NCBI RefSeq assembly: GCF_014212055.1
Contig: NZ_JACJVO010000023.1
Location: forward strand, 1 to 50,547
Source of the DNA: Cohnella zeiphila
Lineage (GTDB): Bacteria > Bacillota > Bacilli > Paenibacillales > Paenibacillaceae
Direction of reading: 5' to 3'
Length of the DNA: 50,547 nucleotides
Positions 1-8,326 of this stretch are shown piece by piece. Each line of letters opens with the position of its first letter. Within the stretch, counting starts at the first letter, position 1. A model generated the notes under the pieces. The model searched no databases. It was not told the DNA's origin and was given only the letters and a program-made list of their open reading frames with translations. Both the position numbers and the translations under genes were made by a program.

Positions 1-20
1 CATTATCACAGCACAACGAC

Positions 21-67
21 ACGTTCCGTCGCGGCCGCTGGAACGTTCCTCCGCAAAGTAGTATAAT
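21..67 (+). promoter_or_regulatory. Putative fabI promoter with inverted repeat
   Basis: A perfect -10 hexamer TATAAT lies at 62-67. The -35 position 17 bases upstream (39-44) is poor, TGGAAC. ACGTTCC at 21-27 and GGAACGT at 40-46 form an inverted repeat, and GGAACGTTCC at 40-49 is itself a 10-bp palindrome overlapping the weak -35. This layout suits a regulator-dependent promoter. The regulator is unknown, and I do not see a convincing FapR operator. Confidence 0.5.
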
Positions 68-118
68 ATCGCCTGACTCGCGTACCGAGGCTAATTTATA
101 GTAGGAGGAACATCCGTC

Positions 119-895
119 GTGTCCAATTTGATGAGCAACAAGACCGTCGTGGTGATGGGCGTCGCCAACGAACGGAGCATCGCCTGGGGCATTGCCAAAT
201 CGTTGCATCGCCATGGAGCGAAGCTAATTTTTACATATCGCAAGGAAAGGTCTTATGAGAAACTGACGAAGCTTCTGGCGGACAGCGGCATCGAGCCGCG
301 GCTGACCGTTTCGTGCGACGTCTCGGACGACCGGAGCGTCGAAGCCGCCTTCGCCCGGATCGGGTCCGAAGCCGGGGTCGTCCACGGCGTTGTCCATTCG
401 CTCGCTTTCGCGGACAAAGAGGAGCTGCAAGGCGAATTCGTCAATACGTCGCGTTCGGGCTATATGCTCGCCCAGGACGCCAGCGCCTATTCGCTCGTGG
501 CCGTCGCCCGCGAAGCCAAGAAAATCATGACCGAAGGGGGAGCCCTGGTCACCCAAAGCTACATCGGCGCGGAGCGCGTCGTCAAAAACTACAATGTGAT
601 GGGCGTGGCCAAGGCGGCATTGGAAGCCGGCGTGCGCTATCTGGCCGAGGATCTCGGCAAGTACGGCATCCGCGTCAACGCCGTCTCCGCCGGGCCGATC
701 CGCACGTTGGCGGCCAAGGGAGTATCGGGCTTCAACGAGATTATGTCCCTCGCGGAATCCCGGGCGCCGCTCCGCAAGAACGTCGATCAGGACGAAGTCG
801 GAGACGCGACGATGTTCCTGCTCAGCGATCTTTCCCGCGGCATTACGGGAGAAGTGCTTCACGTCGATTCGGGCTTTCACATTCTCGGGATGTAG
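119..895 (+). CDS. fabI: Enoyl-[acyl-carrier-protein] reductase (NADH) FabI
   Basis: This protein catalyses the last reduction of each type II fatty-acid elongation cycle, trans-2-enoyl-ACP to acyl-ACP, in the cytoplasm. It is 258 aa, the usual FabI length. The N-terminal nucleotide-binding segment VVVMGVANERSIAWGIAKSL is the FabI version of the Rossmann glycine motif. The catalytic pair is Tyr158 and Lys165 in Y-NVMGVA-K, with a second conserved tyrosine at 148. The C-terminal stretch SRGITGEVLHVDSGFH is also typical. The start is GTG at 119, with an AGGAGG-type site at 103-109. An in-frame ATG at 131 is possible but too far from that site. It appears monocistronic, ending at a terminator at 933. 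The overall match to Bacillus FabI as I recall it is very close. Confidence 0.96.
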   Translation: MSNLMSNKTVVVMGVANERSIAWGIAKSLHRHGAKLIFTYRKERSYEKLTKLLADSGIEPRLTVSCDVSDDRSVEAAFARIGSEAGVVHGVVHSLAFADKEELQGEFVNTSRSGYMLAQDASAYSLVAVAREAKKIMTEGGALVTQSYIGAERVVKNYNVMGVAKAALEAGVRYLAEDLGKYGIRVNAVSAGPIRTLAAKGVSGFNEIMSLAESRAPLRKNVDQDEVGDATMFLLSDLSRGITGEVLHVDSGFHILGM

Positions 896-932
896 GCGCA
901 TCGCCGGTCTCCGGCACGTTATTCCGCTCGAT

Positions 933-969
933 AACCGCTCCTATCCGGCTTGCCGGGGGGCGGTTTTTT
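933..969 (+). terminator. Rho-independent terminator after fabI
   Basis: AACCGCTCC (933-941) pairs with GGGGCGGTT (957-965), with one G-T wobble. The stem is followed by a run of T to 969. Confidence 0.8.
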
Positions 970-996
970 GTCCGTAAAGCTTCGGTTTTTTTTGGG

Positions 997-1025
997 TTGA
1001 CACGAGCGGAGGACGTCTCGATAAT
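997..1025 (+). promoter_or_regulatory. Sigma-A promoter for the first MFS gene
   Basis: TTGACA at 997-1002, a 17-base spacer, then GATAAT at 1020-1025. It lies just downstream of the fabI terminator and 57 bases before the GTG start. Confidence 0.75.
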
Positions 1026-1081
1026 GGTAAAGCAAGCTTGTTGTTTCAAAAGTCCGGCAAGGAGAAAAGAGGCTTACAATC

Positions 1082-2473
1082 GTGCCAAAGCAATCGAAAG
1101 TCGGATGGGTCGTGGCGGGGCTGCTGATCGCGCTCTTCGTCGGAGCGCTGGATGTGACCGTCGTCAGCACGGCCATGCCGAATATCATCGCGGACTTAAG
1201 CGGAACGCATCTGATCAGTTGGGTGTTCACCATTTATACGCTGACGACCTGCGTGGCGACGCCGATCTTCGGGAAGCTGACCGATCTGTTCGGGCGGAAG
1301 CCGGTCTTTACGATAGGCGTGGTGCTGTTCGTCGGCGGCTCGATCCTGTGCGGCTTCTCCCAGTCGATGATCGCCTTGATCTGGTTCCGGGCGGTGCAGG
1401 GAATCGGCGCCGGCGCGCTGAACCCGGTCTGCTTCACGATCGTCGGAGATTTGTTCGCGGGCGAGAAACGCGGACGGATGATGGGCGTATTCGCCTCGGT
1501 GTGGTCGGTCGCGGGACTGCTCGGGCCGCTGGTCGGAGGCTATTTCGTCGACCAGGTATCGTGGAGATGGATTTTCTTCATCAACCTGCCGCTCGGCGTT
1601 CTGGCGCTTATTCTCGTTCTCGGTTTTATGAGGGAGACGTTCGAGAAGCAGAAGAAATCGATCGACTTTGCGGGTGCCGCCGTCTTCACCGTCGCGATCT
1701 CCGCGCTCATGTACGCGCTGCTGAGCGGGGGCGATAAATACGCATGGGATTCCGCCGTCATTATCGGTCTGTTCGTCGTATCGGCGTTATTTCTCTTCCT
1801 GTTCGTTTGGGTGGAGAGCCGGGTGAAGGAGCCGATGGTTCCGCTGTCGATATTCCGCAACCGGGTCATGAACGTCTCCAATCTGAGCGGCTTTCTGGCG
1901 TTCAGCATTACGGCCGGGGTGACTATCTACGCGCCGATCTGGATTCAAACCGTATTGGGGCACAATGCGACCAACTCCGGCCTCACGGTCATGCCGATGT
2001 CGCTCGCCTGGCCGCTCGCTTCGAATCTGGCCGGCAGGCTCATGTACAAAGTCGGCATGAAGGCGACCGTGGTGTGGGGCGCCGCGCTGGTCGCCGGAGG
2101 CGCCGTCTGGCTGTCCGCGCTCGAGCTGGGCTCACCCTACTGGTTCTGGGTGTGCATTCTGAGCATTCTCGGCTTCGGAATGGGCTTCATCTCCAATCCG
2201 ACGACCGTCATGGTCCAGTCTTCGGTCGGCTGGGAAATGCGCGGCGTCGCGACGGCCGCCAATTCGCTGCTCCGCTCGCTTGGCCAAACCGTCGGCGTCG
2301 CCGTTTTCGGCACCATCTTCAATCATTTCGTCGGAACGGCCGGGGCGAAAGAACAAATGACGAGCGGCATGCACGCCATCTTCGTGCTCATGCTCGCCAT
2401 CGCGGCAGTTCATCTTCTGACCGTGGCGTTCCTTCCTCCCCATCGCAAAGTCATGGCTCAACAAGTATCTTGA
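1082..2473 (+). CDS. DHA2-family MFS multidrug exporter
   Basis: A 463-aa polytopic membrane protein, most likely with 14 membrane segments, as in proton-driven drug exporters of the DHA2 family (EmrB/QacA, Bacillus Mdr/LmrB). The first helix carries the family signature LDVTVVSTAMPNI (about residues 23-35). The loop between helices 2 and 3 has the MFS motif GKLTDLFGRKPV (about 61-72). The region around 150 (GPLVGGYFVD) fits the antiporter motif C. The start is GTG at 1082. An AGAGG at 1068-1072 is better spaced than the AAGGAG further upstream. The gene is flanked by its own promoter and terminator. The substrate cannot be read from sequence. A second, diverged DHA2 exporter lies at 3547. 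Confidence 0.9.
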   Translation: MPKQSKVGWVVAGLLIALFVGALDVTVVSTAMPNIIADLSGTHLISWVFTIYTLTTCVATPIFGKLTDLFGRKPVFTIGVVLFVGGSILCGFSQSMIALIWFRAVQGIGAGALNPVCFTIVGDLFAGEKRGRMMGVFASVWSVAGLLGPLVGGYFVDQVSWRWIFFINLPLGVLALILVLGFMRETFEKQKKSIDFAGAAVFTVAISALMYALLSGGDKYAWDSAVIIGLFVVSALFLFLFVWVESRVKEPMVPLSIFRNRVMNVSNLSGFLAFSITAGVTIYAPIWIQTVLGHNATNSGLTVMPMSLAWPLASNLAGRLMYKVGMKATVVWGAALVAGGAVWLSALELGSPYWFWVCILSILGFGMGFISNPTTVMVQSSVGWEMRGVATAANSLLRSLGQTVGVAVFGTIFNHFVGTAGAKEQMTSGMHAIFVLMLAIAAVHLLTVAFLPPHRKVMAQQVS

Positions 2474-2496
2474 ATAACGGGACCTCTTCACGATAC

Positions 2497-2533
2497 GCGG
2501 CCGCTCTTCTCTAATCGGAAGGCGGCCGCTTTT
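2497..2533 (+). terminator. Terminator after first MFS gene
   Basis: GCGGCCGC at 2497-2504 pairs with a second GCGGCCGC at 2522-2529, extended by CTTC/GAAG with a one-base bulge. TTTT follows at 2530-2533. Confidence 0.75.
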
Positions 2534-2577
2534 GCGATCGGGCTTGTTCCCGCGGTTTCGACCCTGTTTCCTGTCAC

Positions 2578-2606
2578 TTGACAAATGGGTAATGCACGTA
2601 TACATT
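2578..2606 (+). promoter_or_regulatory. Strong sigma-A promoter
   Basis: TTGACA at 2578-2583, a 17-base spacer, and TACATT at 2601-2606. The -10 element is embedded in an inverted repeat (2599-2636). It probably drives the small gene at 2663 and perhaps the following nitroreductase, second exporter and beyond. Confidence 0.75.
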
Positions 2607-2640
2607 CATATCCAGATGGTGTATACGAATGTATACGAAT
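2599..2640. promoter_or_regulatory. Operator-like inverted and direct repeats over the -10
   Basis: GTATACATTC (2599-2608) and GAATGTATAC (2627-2636) are perfect 10-bp inverted arms. GTATACGAAT also occurs twice in direct repeat (2621-2630, 2631-2640). Placed over the -10 and transcription start, this looks like a repressor operator of TetR or MarR style. No such regulator is encoded in the window, so the binder is unknown. Confidence 0.55.
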
Positions 2641-2662
2641 CGAGGGAAGGAGCGAGGTCGAC

Positions 2663-2977
2663 TTGCGCAACGGAGAGCGAGGCCCCGACGGCCCGGATCG
2701 AAGGCTCGACGGGCATAATAGCGGATGGCGCCGGCGAGAGGGCCAGAGCGCGCAGACGTTCCGCCGCGGCAGGGCGCTTGCTTTTCTGGAAAAGCTGCAC
2801 GTCATGCGGAATACGCTGGCGGCCCAGCTGAACGAGCAGGAGTTCGAGGCGATCCGTCCGGTGATCTGCGGCGAGCTGAAGGCGGTCGACAGCGTGATTC
2901 AAGCGTTCGTACATACATTCGAGCTCGAAGAAGAGTCGCGGCGCCCAGATTCGGAACAGCCGGATTCGCGGCAGTAG
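2663..2977 (+). CDS. Small hypothetical protein
   Basis: A predicted 104-aa soluble protein of unknown function. I chose TTG at 2663 because a strong GGAAGGAG site lies at 2645-2652; an in-frame ATG at 2585 would fall inside the promoter. The first 35 residues are basic and low in complexity. The C-terminal 65 residues (from FRRGRALAFLEKL to FVHTFELEE) look like a compact helical domain, and I recall similar unnamed proteins in Paenibacillaceae. It ends 28 bases before the nitroreductase start and is probably cotranscribed. It has no membrane segment and no recognised motif. Confidence 0.6.
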   Translation: MRNGERGPDGPDRRLDGHNSGWRRREGQSAQTFRRGRALAFLEKLHVMRNTLAAQLNEQEFEAIRPVICGELKAVDSVIQAFVHTFELEEESRRPDSEQPDSRQ

Positions 2978-3005
2978 GAATATTATGAATGAAAGAGGAA
3001 TCGGC

Positions 3006-3491
3006 ATGAATACGATCGAAGCGATAAAATCCCGCAGGAACATTAAGGAGTTCAAGAAGGAACCGCTGGATTTGAACAAAGTCAAGGAATGGCTGGAGGC
3101 AGCCAGCTACGCGCCGAATCATCGCATGACCGAGCCGTGGAAAATCAAGATCGTCGGACCGCAGACGAGGGCGGCGCTCCGGCACAAAACGGACTTCGGA
3201 GGCGCGCCGGTCGTCCTGCTGCTCACCTCCAAAGGATCGGATATCGAGATCGAACGGACGGAGAACGCGCTGGCCGTCGCTTGTTTCGCCCAAAACTTTA
3301 TGCTGGCCGCCCGTTCGGAGGGAGCCGGCGTCTTCTGGTCGTCTCTCGCGGGATCGCCACAAAGCCGAGCCATTCTCGGCGTTCCGGAAGAGGATGACGT
3401 GATCGGCATTTTCGGAGTAGGCTATCCGGCCTCGCTGCCGCCGGCGAAGGAACGGATTCCGGTCGCCCGGAAGATCGAGGAGATGCCGTGA
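3006..3491 (+). CDS. Nitroreductase-family FMN oxidoreductase
   Basis: A 161-aa flavoprotein of the nitroreductase superfamily, which uses FMN and NAD(P)H to reduce nitro or quinone compounds. The N-terminus IEAIKSRRNIKEF carries the family's FMN-phosphate-binding Arg-Arg pair (residues 10-11). The segment NFMLAARSEGAGVFW is the conserved helix lining the flavin site. The C-terminal IFGVGYPA is the usual GYP motif. ATG at 3006 is favoured by AGAGGAA at 2994-3000; ATG at 2985 would add seven residues. It sits between two drug-type exporters, which may suggest xenobiotic handling, but that is inference. Confidence 0.85.
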   Translation: MNTIEAIKSRRNIKEFKKEPLDLNKVKEWLEAASYAPNHRMTEPWKIKIVGPQTRAALRHKTDFGGAPVVLLLTSKGSDIEIERTENALAVACFAQNFMLAARSEGAGVFWSSLAGSPQSRAILGVPEEDDVIGIFGVGYPASLPPAKERIPVARKIEEMP

Positions 3492-3546
3492 TGAGAGGCA
3501 TTTCGGAGACTCCGCGGCGCAACGGAAAGGGACAGGAGGCCGGAAC

Positions 3547-4959
3547 GTGAGCGGGGAAGCGCAGCCCGCGAGGCTGCCGAGACCGGCGACCAATCGTTGG
3601 GTCATCCTGGCCAACGTGTCTCTCGGCACGTTCATGTCCACGCTGGACGGGAGCATCGCCAACGTGGCGCTGCCTACGATGTCGCAAGAGCTGTCGGCGC
3701 CGATTCATCTGATTCAATGGGTGCTGACGGCTTACCTGCTGACGATCTGCGCGACGCTGCCGATCATGGGCAAGCTCTCGGATCTGCTCGGCCGCACGCG
3801 AGTGTACTTGTTCGGCTTCCTGCTGTTCGCGTTCGGCTCGGCCTTGTGCGGGATGTCGCATACGCTCGGGTTCCTGATCTTCTCCCGGATCGTGCAAGCT
3901 TTGGGCGCCGCGTGCCTGATGTCCAACAGCCAGGCGATCGTCGCCGAGACGTTCGCCAAGGGAGACCGGGGACGCGCGCTCGGCATCATCGGAACCGTGG
4001 TGTCGCTCGGTTCGCTGACGGGACCGGGGATCGGCGGCATTCTGGTCGATCGGTTCGGCTGGCCCACGATCTTCTGGATCAACGTGCCGATCGGGGCGCT
4101 CGCGTTCCTGGCCGGTCTCGTCTTCCTGCCGAAGGATTCCGGGCGGAAGCGCGAGCCGTTCGACTATGCGGGCTCGGGCCTGTTTATCGTGGGCATGACC
4201 GCCTTCTTGTACATCCTGTCCAACGCCCAGGATTGGGGTTGGGCATCGGCCGCCGTGCTCGCCGGCGGAGCGGGATCCCTCGCCGTATTCGCGTGCTTCT
4301 ACTTATGGGAACGGCGCGTCCGGTACCCGATGCTCGACTTCACCCTGTATCGGATTCCGGCCTTTGCGGTCGGCAATCTGACGGCGCTGCTCGTGTTCGC
4401 GGCGAACTTCTTCACGACGGTGATGCTCCCGTTCTACCTGCAGAACGTGCTGGGCCTGACTCCGGAGAGCACCGGTTATTTCATGATGGTCTATCCGATC
4501 ACGATGGCCGTGGTTGCGCCGATGTCCGGGTTTCTGTCGGACAAGATGGGCTCGAAGCTGCTTACGACGCTGGGGCTGGCGGTCACGATCGGCGGCTTCC
4601 TCTGCTTGACGACCGTCTCCGCAAACGAGAATCGAATCGCGCTCGTCTCGTTCCTGGTGCTGTTCGGTCTCGGCAGCGGCTTGTTCCAGTCGCCGAACAA
4701 CGCCAGCATTATGGGCGCCGTTCCGCTGCCCAAGCTCGGCTCCGCCGGCGGCCTCAACGCGCTCGCCCGGAATGTCGGCATGGTGCTCGGCACGTCCGTC
4801 TCCGTCTCGATCTACGCCACCGGGCTCCGGCATTACGGCGGCGGGGCGGCGACGCCCGATCCGCAGGCGATGATCAGCGCCCTGCATGTGGTATTCTGGG
4901 CGGGACTGGCCGTCTGCCTGCTGGCGCTGTCGGTGTCGCTGCGGCGCTTGAAGCTTTAA
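3547..4959 (+). CDS. DHA2-family MFS exporter (second copy type)
   Basis: A 470-aa, 14-helix MFS exporter of the EmrB/QacA group. The first helix has STLDGSIANVALPTM (about 32-46). The helix 2-3 loop has GKLSDLLGRTRV, and motif C reads GSLTGPGIGGILVD. The start is GTG at 3547 with AGGAGG at 3533-3538. It is clearly diverged from the exporter at 1082, so this is not a recent duplication. It follows the nitroreductase by 55 bases and precedes cardiolipin synthase by 23 bases, consistent with one transcript. Confidence 0.9.
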   Translation: MSGEAQPARLPRPATNRWVILANVSLGTFMSTLDGSIANVALPTMSQELSAPIHLIQWVLTAYLLTICATLPIMGKLSDLLGRTRVYLFGFLLFAFGSALCGMSHTLGFLIFSRIVQALGAACLMSNSQAIVAETFAKGDRGRALGIIGTVVSLGSLTGPGIGGILVDRFGWPTIFWINVPIGALAFLAGLVFLPKDSGRKREPFDYAGSGLFIVGMTAFLYILSNAQDWGWASAAVLAGGAGSLAVFACFYLWERRVRYPMLDFTLYRIPAFAVGNLTALLVFAANFFTTVMLPFYLQNVLGLTPESTGYFMMVYPITMAVVAPMSGFLSDKMGSKLLTTLGLAVTIGGFLCLTTVSANENRIALVSFLVLFGLGSGLFQSPNNASIMGAVPLPKLGSAGGLNALARNVGMVLGTSVSVSIYATGLRHYGGGAATPDPQAMISALHVVFWAGLAVCLLALSVSLRRLKL

Positions 4960-4982
4960 CATTAGGGATGCGAGGTTAACCG

Positions 4983-6437
4983 ATGTCCTTCTGGGCGATA
5001 ACGCACAATGTGAATACGGTCGTCATGGCGATCAATATCGTCCTGGCGATCAGCGTCATCTTCATCGAGAGGCGGAACATCGCCGTCACGTGGGCTTGGC
5101 TGATGATTTTTCTGTTTCTGCCCATCGTCGGGTTCGTGCTTTATTTGATTTTCGGGCAAAATTTAAGCCGCCTGAAGCTGTATAAGGTGAGAAGAGACAG
5201 TGAAGAGCGTTTCCGGCAGCTGACCAAAAGGCAGCGGGAACAGTTCAAGCATCATCGCCTGGCTTACAACGATCCGGCTGTCGATGAATTCGAAGATTTG
5301 ATTTACATGAACCTGTCCAGCGCGATGTCGTTGTACAGCCAAGATAACGACGTGAAGATCTACAAGGACGGTCCCGGGAAATTCGCGGCGTTGTTCGAGG
5401 ATCTCGAACGCGCCCGCCATCATATCCATCTGATGTATTACATCGTCAATAACGACGAGATCGGCCGGAAGCTGCTCGAATGTCTGAAGCGCAAAGCGGA
5501 GCAGGGCGTCGAAGTCCGGTTCCTGTACGACCCGATCGGCAGCTATCGGCTTCCGTCCAGCTTCTTCGACAGCCTGATGCGGGCGGGCGGACAGGTCGCG
5601 GCTTTTTTTCCGTCGAAAATCCCTTACCTGAACTTCCGGGTCAATTACCGCAATCACCGCAAGCTGGCGATCGTGGACGGACAGGCCGGATATATCGGCG
5701 GGATCAACGTCGGAGACGAATACATGGGCAAGAACAAGAAGTTCGGCTACTGGCGGGACACGCACCTGCGCCTGACCGGCTCGGCCGTCCGGCAGATGCA
5801 GGCCCGGTTCCTGATGGATTGGGGGCTGGCCACCAAGCGTTATTTGACGGAGACGGCGCTTTATTTTCCCGTGCCGGAGGAGCCGGGCACGGTCGGGCTG
5901 CAGATCGTCGCCAGCGGGCCGGACCAGTCGATCGAGCAGATTCGCAACGCCTATATCAAGATGATTCACCGCGCCAAAGAAAGCGTCTGGATCCAGACGC
6001 CTTACTTCATTCCCGACGAAAGTCTGCTGAACGCGCTGCAGACGGCCGCGATGTCGGGCTTGGACGTTCGCATCATGATTCCCGCGATTCCCGATCATCA
6101 GATGGTGTTCTGGGCGACGCATTCGTACATCGGCGATCTGTTGCCGCTCGGCGTCCGCTGCTATCGGTACGGGAACGGCTTCCTGCACGCCAAGACGCTG
6201 ATCATCGACGGCAAGGCCGCCACGGTCGGCACCGCCAACTTCGACATTCGCAGCTTCAAGCTCAACTTCGAGGTGAACGCGTTCATCTATGACCGTACGG
6301 TGGCGAACCGGCTTCGGAAGCTGTACCTGGAGGACATCGAACACAGCATCGAATGGACCCGCGAGGAATATTTGAAGCGGCCGCTCGCCCACAAATTCCG
6401 CGAGTCGGTCACTCGCCTGCTGTCTCCGATCTTATGA
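4983..6437 (+). CDS. cls: Cardiolipin synthase
   Basis: A 484-aa membrane enzyme that condenses two phosphatidylglycerols to cardiolipin and glycerol. Two N-terminal membrane helices (about residues 8-28 and 35-57) are followed by two phospholipase D domains. Their HKD motifs are His225-x-Lys227 with Asp232 (HRKLAIVD) and His402-x-Lys404 with Asp409 (HAKTLIID). Length and layout are standard for bacterial ClsA-type enzymes. ATG at 4983 follows a modest GAGG site. It lies within a tightly packed run of plus-strand genes. Confidence 0.95.
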   Translation: MSFWAITHNVNTVVMAINIVLAISVIFIERRNIAVTWAWLMIFLFLPIVGFVLYLIFGQNLSRLKLYKVRRDSEERFRQLTKRQREQFKHHRLAYNDPAVDEFEDLIYMNLSSAMSLYSQDNDVKIYKDGPGKFAALFEDLERARHHIHLMYYIVNNDEIGRKLLECLKRKAEQGVEVRFLYDPIGSYRLPSSFFDSLMRAGGQVAAFFPSKIPYLNFRVNYRNHRKLAIVDGQAGYIGGINVGDEYMGKNKKFGYWRDTHLRLTGSAVRQMQARFLMDWGLATKRYLTETALYFPVPEEPGTVGLQIVASGPDQSIEQIRNAYIKMIHRAKESVWIQTPYFIPDESLLNALQTAAMSGLDVRIMIPAIPDHQMVFWATHSYIGDLLPLGVRCYRYGNGFLHAKTLIIDGKAATVGTANFDIRSFKLNFEVNAFIYDRTVANRLRKLYLEDIEHSIEWTREEYLKRPLAHKFRESVTRLLSPIL

Positions 6438-6478
6438 TCCTGCCGGCCCGTCCGGTATCCATGGGAGGTTGAACGGCT

Positions 6479-7351
6479 ATGAGAACGCAAGCCGAAATGA
6501 TGGAACTTATCCTCGGATTCGCCCGAGGCGACGAGCGGGTTCGCGCGGCGGCGATGAACGGCTCCCGGACGAATCCGAACGCGCCGCGGGATCCGTTCCA
6601 GGATTACGATATCGTCTACTTGGTAAGCGAGGTCGATTCTTTCAAGCGCGATCCGCATTGGATCGACCGCTTCGGCGAACGGATCGTCATGCAGACTCCC
6701 GACGATTCGGCGCTGTTCCCTGCCGGGAACAGGAGCCGCTACGCCTATCTCATGCTGTTCGCCGACGGCAATCGCCTGGACTTGACGCTCGTTCCGCTTG
6801 CGGAGAAAGACGCTTATCTTCGCGAGGACAAGCTGACCGTCGTGCTGCTGGATAAGGACGGGGCGCTGCCGTCCCTTCCCGCTCCCTCCGATGAGGACTA
6901 TTGGGTGAGGCCGCCTTCCGCCGCCGAATTCGCCTCCTGCTGCAACGAATTCTGGTGGGTTTATCCTTATGTGGCGAAGGGGCTGTGGCGCCGGGAGATC
7001 CTCTATGCGCTGGAGCATCTGAACGCCTATGTCCGACCGATGCTCATCCGGATGCTCGAATGGCGGGCGGGCATCGAGACCGGGTTCAGCCTCAGCACGG
7101 GAAAGTCGGGCAAGTACCTGCAGCGATATATGTCCGAGGAGCGATGGCGGCGGCTCTTGGCGACGTTCGCGGACGGAAACGCGGAGAACGTCTGGCGGGC
7201 GCTGCTGGCGATGGGCGACCTGTTCCGAGAGACGGCGACGGAAGTCGCGGAAAGCTTCGGGTATGTCTACCCGAGCGAAGACGACCGGCGCGTCACGGAA
7301 TACGCCCGGCACGTTCGGGCGCTTCCGCCCGATGCAACCGAAGTCTACTGA
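6479..7351 (+). CDS. Aminoglycoside 6-adenylyltransferase-like protein (AadK/ANT(6) family)
   Basis: A 290-aa nucleotidyltransferase of the ANT(6) family, which adenylylates streptomycin using ATP. The nucleotidyltransferase signature is present: Gly28-Ser29, then Asp42-x-Asp44 in QDYDIVYLV, which bind Mg-ATP. The WWVYPYVAKGLWRREI region and the C-terminal helical half are also typical. GGGAGG at 6463-6468 supports ATG at 6479. Chromosomal relatives are common in Bacillales (AadK), so this need not be acquired resistance. It is not associated with any mobile element here. Confidence 0.88.
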   Translation: MRTQAEMMELILGFARGDERVRAAAMNGSRTNPNAPRDPFQDYDIVYLVSEVDSFKRDPHWIDRFGERIVMQTPDDSALFPAGNRSRYAYLMLFADGNRLDLTLVPLAEKDAYLREDKLTVVLLDKDGALPSLPAPSDEDYWVRPPSAAEFASCCNEFWWVYPYVAKGLWRREILYALEHLNAYVRPMLIRMLEWRAGIETGFSLSTGKSGKYLQRYMSEERWRRLLATFADGNAENVWRALLAMGDLFRETATEVAESFGYVYPSEDDRRVTEYARHVRALPPDATEVY

Positions 7352-7371
7352 ACCGTTAGGGAGGCGTTGCG

Positions 7372-7782
7372 ATGGGGGCTGCGTCGGAGAGTGCGAAGGA
7401 CAGGCAAGGCGGCATCCGGGTGAAGCGGGTCTTTGAGCAAGCCGAAGACAGCGACGGGGCGCGGATTCTGGTGGATCGGTTGTGGCCGCGGGGTGTCGCG
7501 AAGGAGTCGGCCCGGCTCGCGATCTGGATGAAGGAAGTCGCGCCGAGCCCTTCCTTGCGCGCTTGGTTCGGACACGTCCCGGAGAGGTTCGCGGAGTTCA
7601 AGGAGAAATACGAGGCCGAATTGAGCGATCCGGCGGTTCAACCTGCATTGGAGCGGCTTTGCGAGCTGGCGCGTTCCGAAAAGAACGGACTCACGCTGCT
7701 TTACGCCGCCAGGGACCCGGATTGCAATCATGCCGTCGTTCTGCAGCAATATTTGGAGCGGATGAGGGGATCGCGTGATTAA
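7372..7782 (+). CDS. DUF488 family protein
   Basis: A 136-aa cytoplasmic protein of the DUF488 (YeaO-like) family. The signature RVFEQAEDSDGARILVDRLW, followed by PRG and the WMKEVAPS segment, is diagnostic. The closing TLLYAARDPDCNHAVVL is also conserved. The biochemical role is not established. It overlaps the next gene by 8 bases (7775-7782), so the two are probably translationally coupled. AGGGAGG lies at about 7358-7364. Confidence 0.88.
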   Translation: MGAASESAKDRQGGIRVKRVFEQAEDSDGARILVDRLWPRGVAKESARLAIWMKEVAPSPSLRAWFGHVPERFAEFKEKYEAELSDPAVQPALERLCELARSEKNGLTLLYAARDPDCNHAVVLQQYLERMRGSRD

Positions 7783-8317
7783 GTACAATATATGTTTTAT
7801 TCGGCGGGGAGACCGGATTTTGCTCTTGAACCGGGAGCTTCCAAGCTGGATGGGGTGTTGGAACGGCGTCGGCGGCAAGCTGGAGCCGGGCGAATCGCCG
7901 CGCGACTCCATGGCGCGCGAAATCGCCGAAGAGACCGGCATCACGGCTTGCAGGATTACGTATAAGGGACTTGTGACGTGGACAAGCGACGGCGGCCGCT
8001 TCGGCGGCATGTACTTGTACTTGGGCGAGCTTCCGGACACGTATGAGTACCCGACGCCGATCAAGACGCCGGAAGGCATCCTGGATTGGAAGAAGATCGA
8101 TTGGATCCTCCACCCGGACAATGTCGGCGTCACTTCGAACCTTCCCGTTTTCCTGCGCGCCGTGCTGGAAGACCCTCGCTGTTACGATCATCATGTCGCC
8201 TATCGGGACGGCAGGCTGGCGGAGCACCGGTCCGTCGTCATCGTCCCGGACACGGAGACATTGGCCGGAACGGAGGCGTATCTCCGGCTGCGGGGCGAGG
8301 TGCCGACCGGCGGATAA
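7775..8317 (+). CDS. Nudix hydrolase (8-oxo-dGTP diphosphatase-like)
   Basis: A 180-aa Nudix-family pyrophosphohydrolase. The Nudix box spans residues 34-56: Gly34, Glu40, and the metal-binding REIAEETG at 48-55. The N-terminal CFIRRGDRILLLNR resembles MutT/YtkD-type enzymes that clean oxidised nucleotides, but the substrate cannot be fixed from sequence. GTG at 7775 is preceded by GAGGGG at 7764-7769. The last 40 residues extend beyond the core Nudix fold. It overlaps the DUF488 gene and ends 10 bases before a convergent gene. Confidence 0.9.
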   Translation: MIKYNICFIRRGDRILLLNRELPSWMGCWNGVGGKLEPGESPRDSMAREIAEETGITACRITYKGLVTWTSDGGRFGGMYLYLGELPDTYEYPTPIKTPEGILDWKKIDWILHPDNVGVTSNLPVFLRAVLEDPRCYDHHVAYRDGRLAEHRSVVIVPDTETLAGTEAYLRLRGEVPTGG

Positions 8318-8326
8318 AAGGGAGCG

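Noticed and set aside
68..118. FapR operator upstream of fabI
   Set aside because: Only a single CTAATT-like half-site is visible; the paired arm is missing.
313..1737. 474-codon open frame across fabI and the MFS gene
   Set aside because: It spans a terminator and two real genes in another frame, and its protein is low-complexity arginine-rich.
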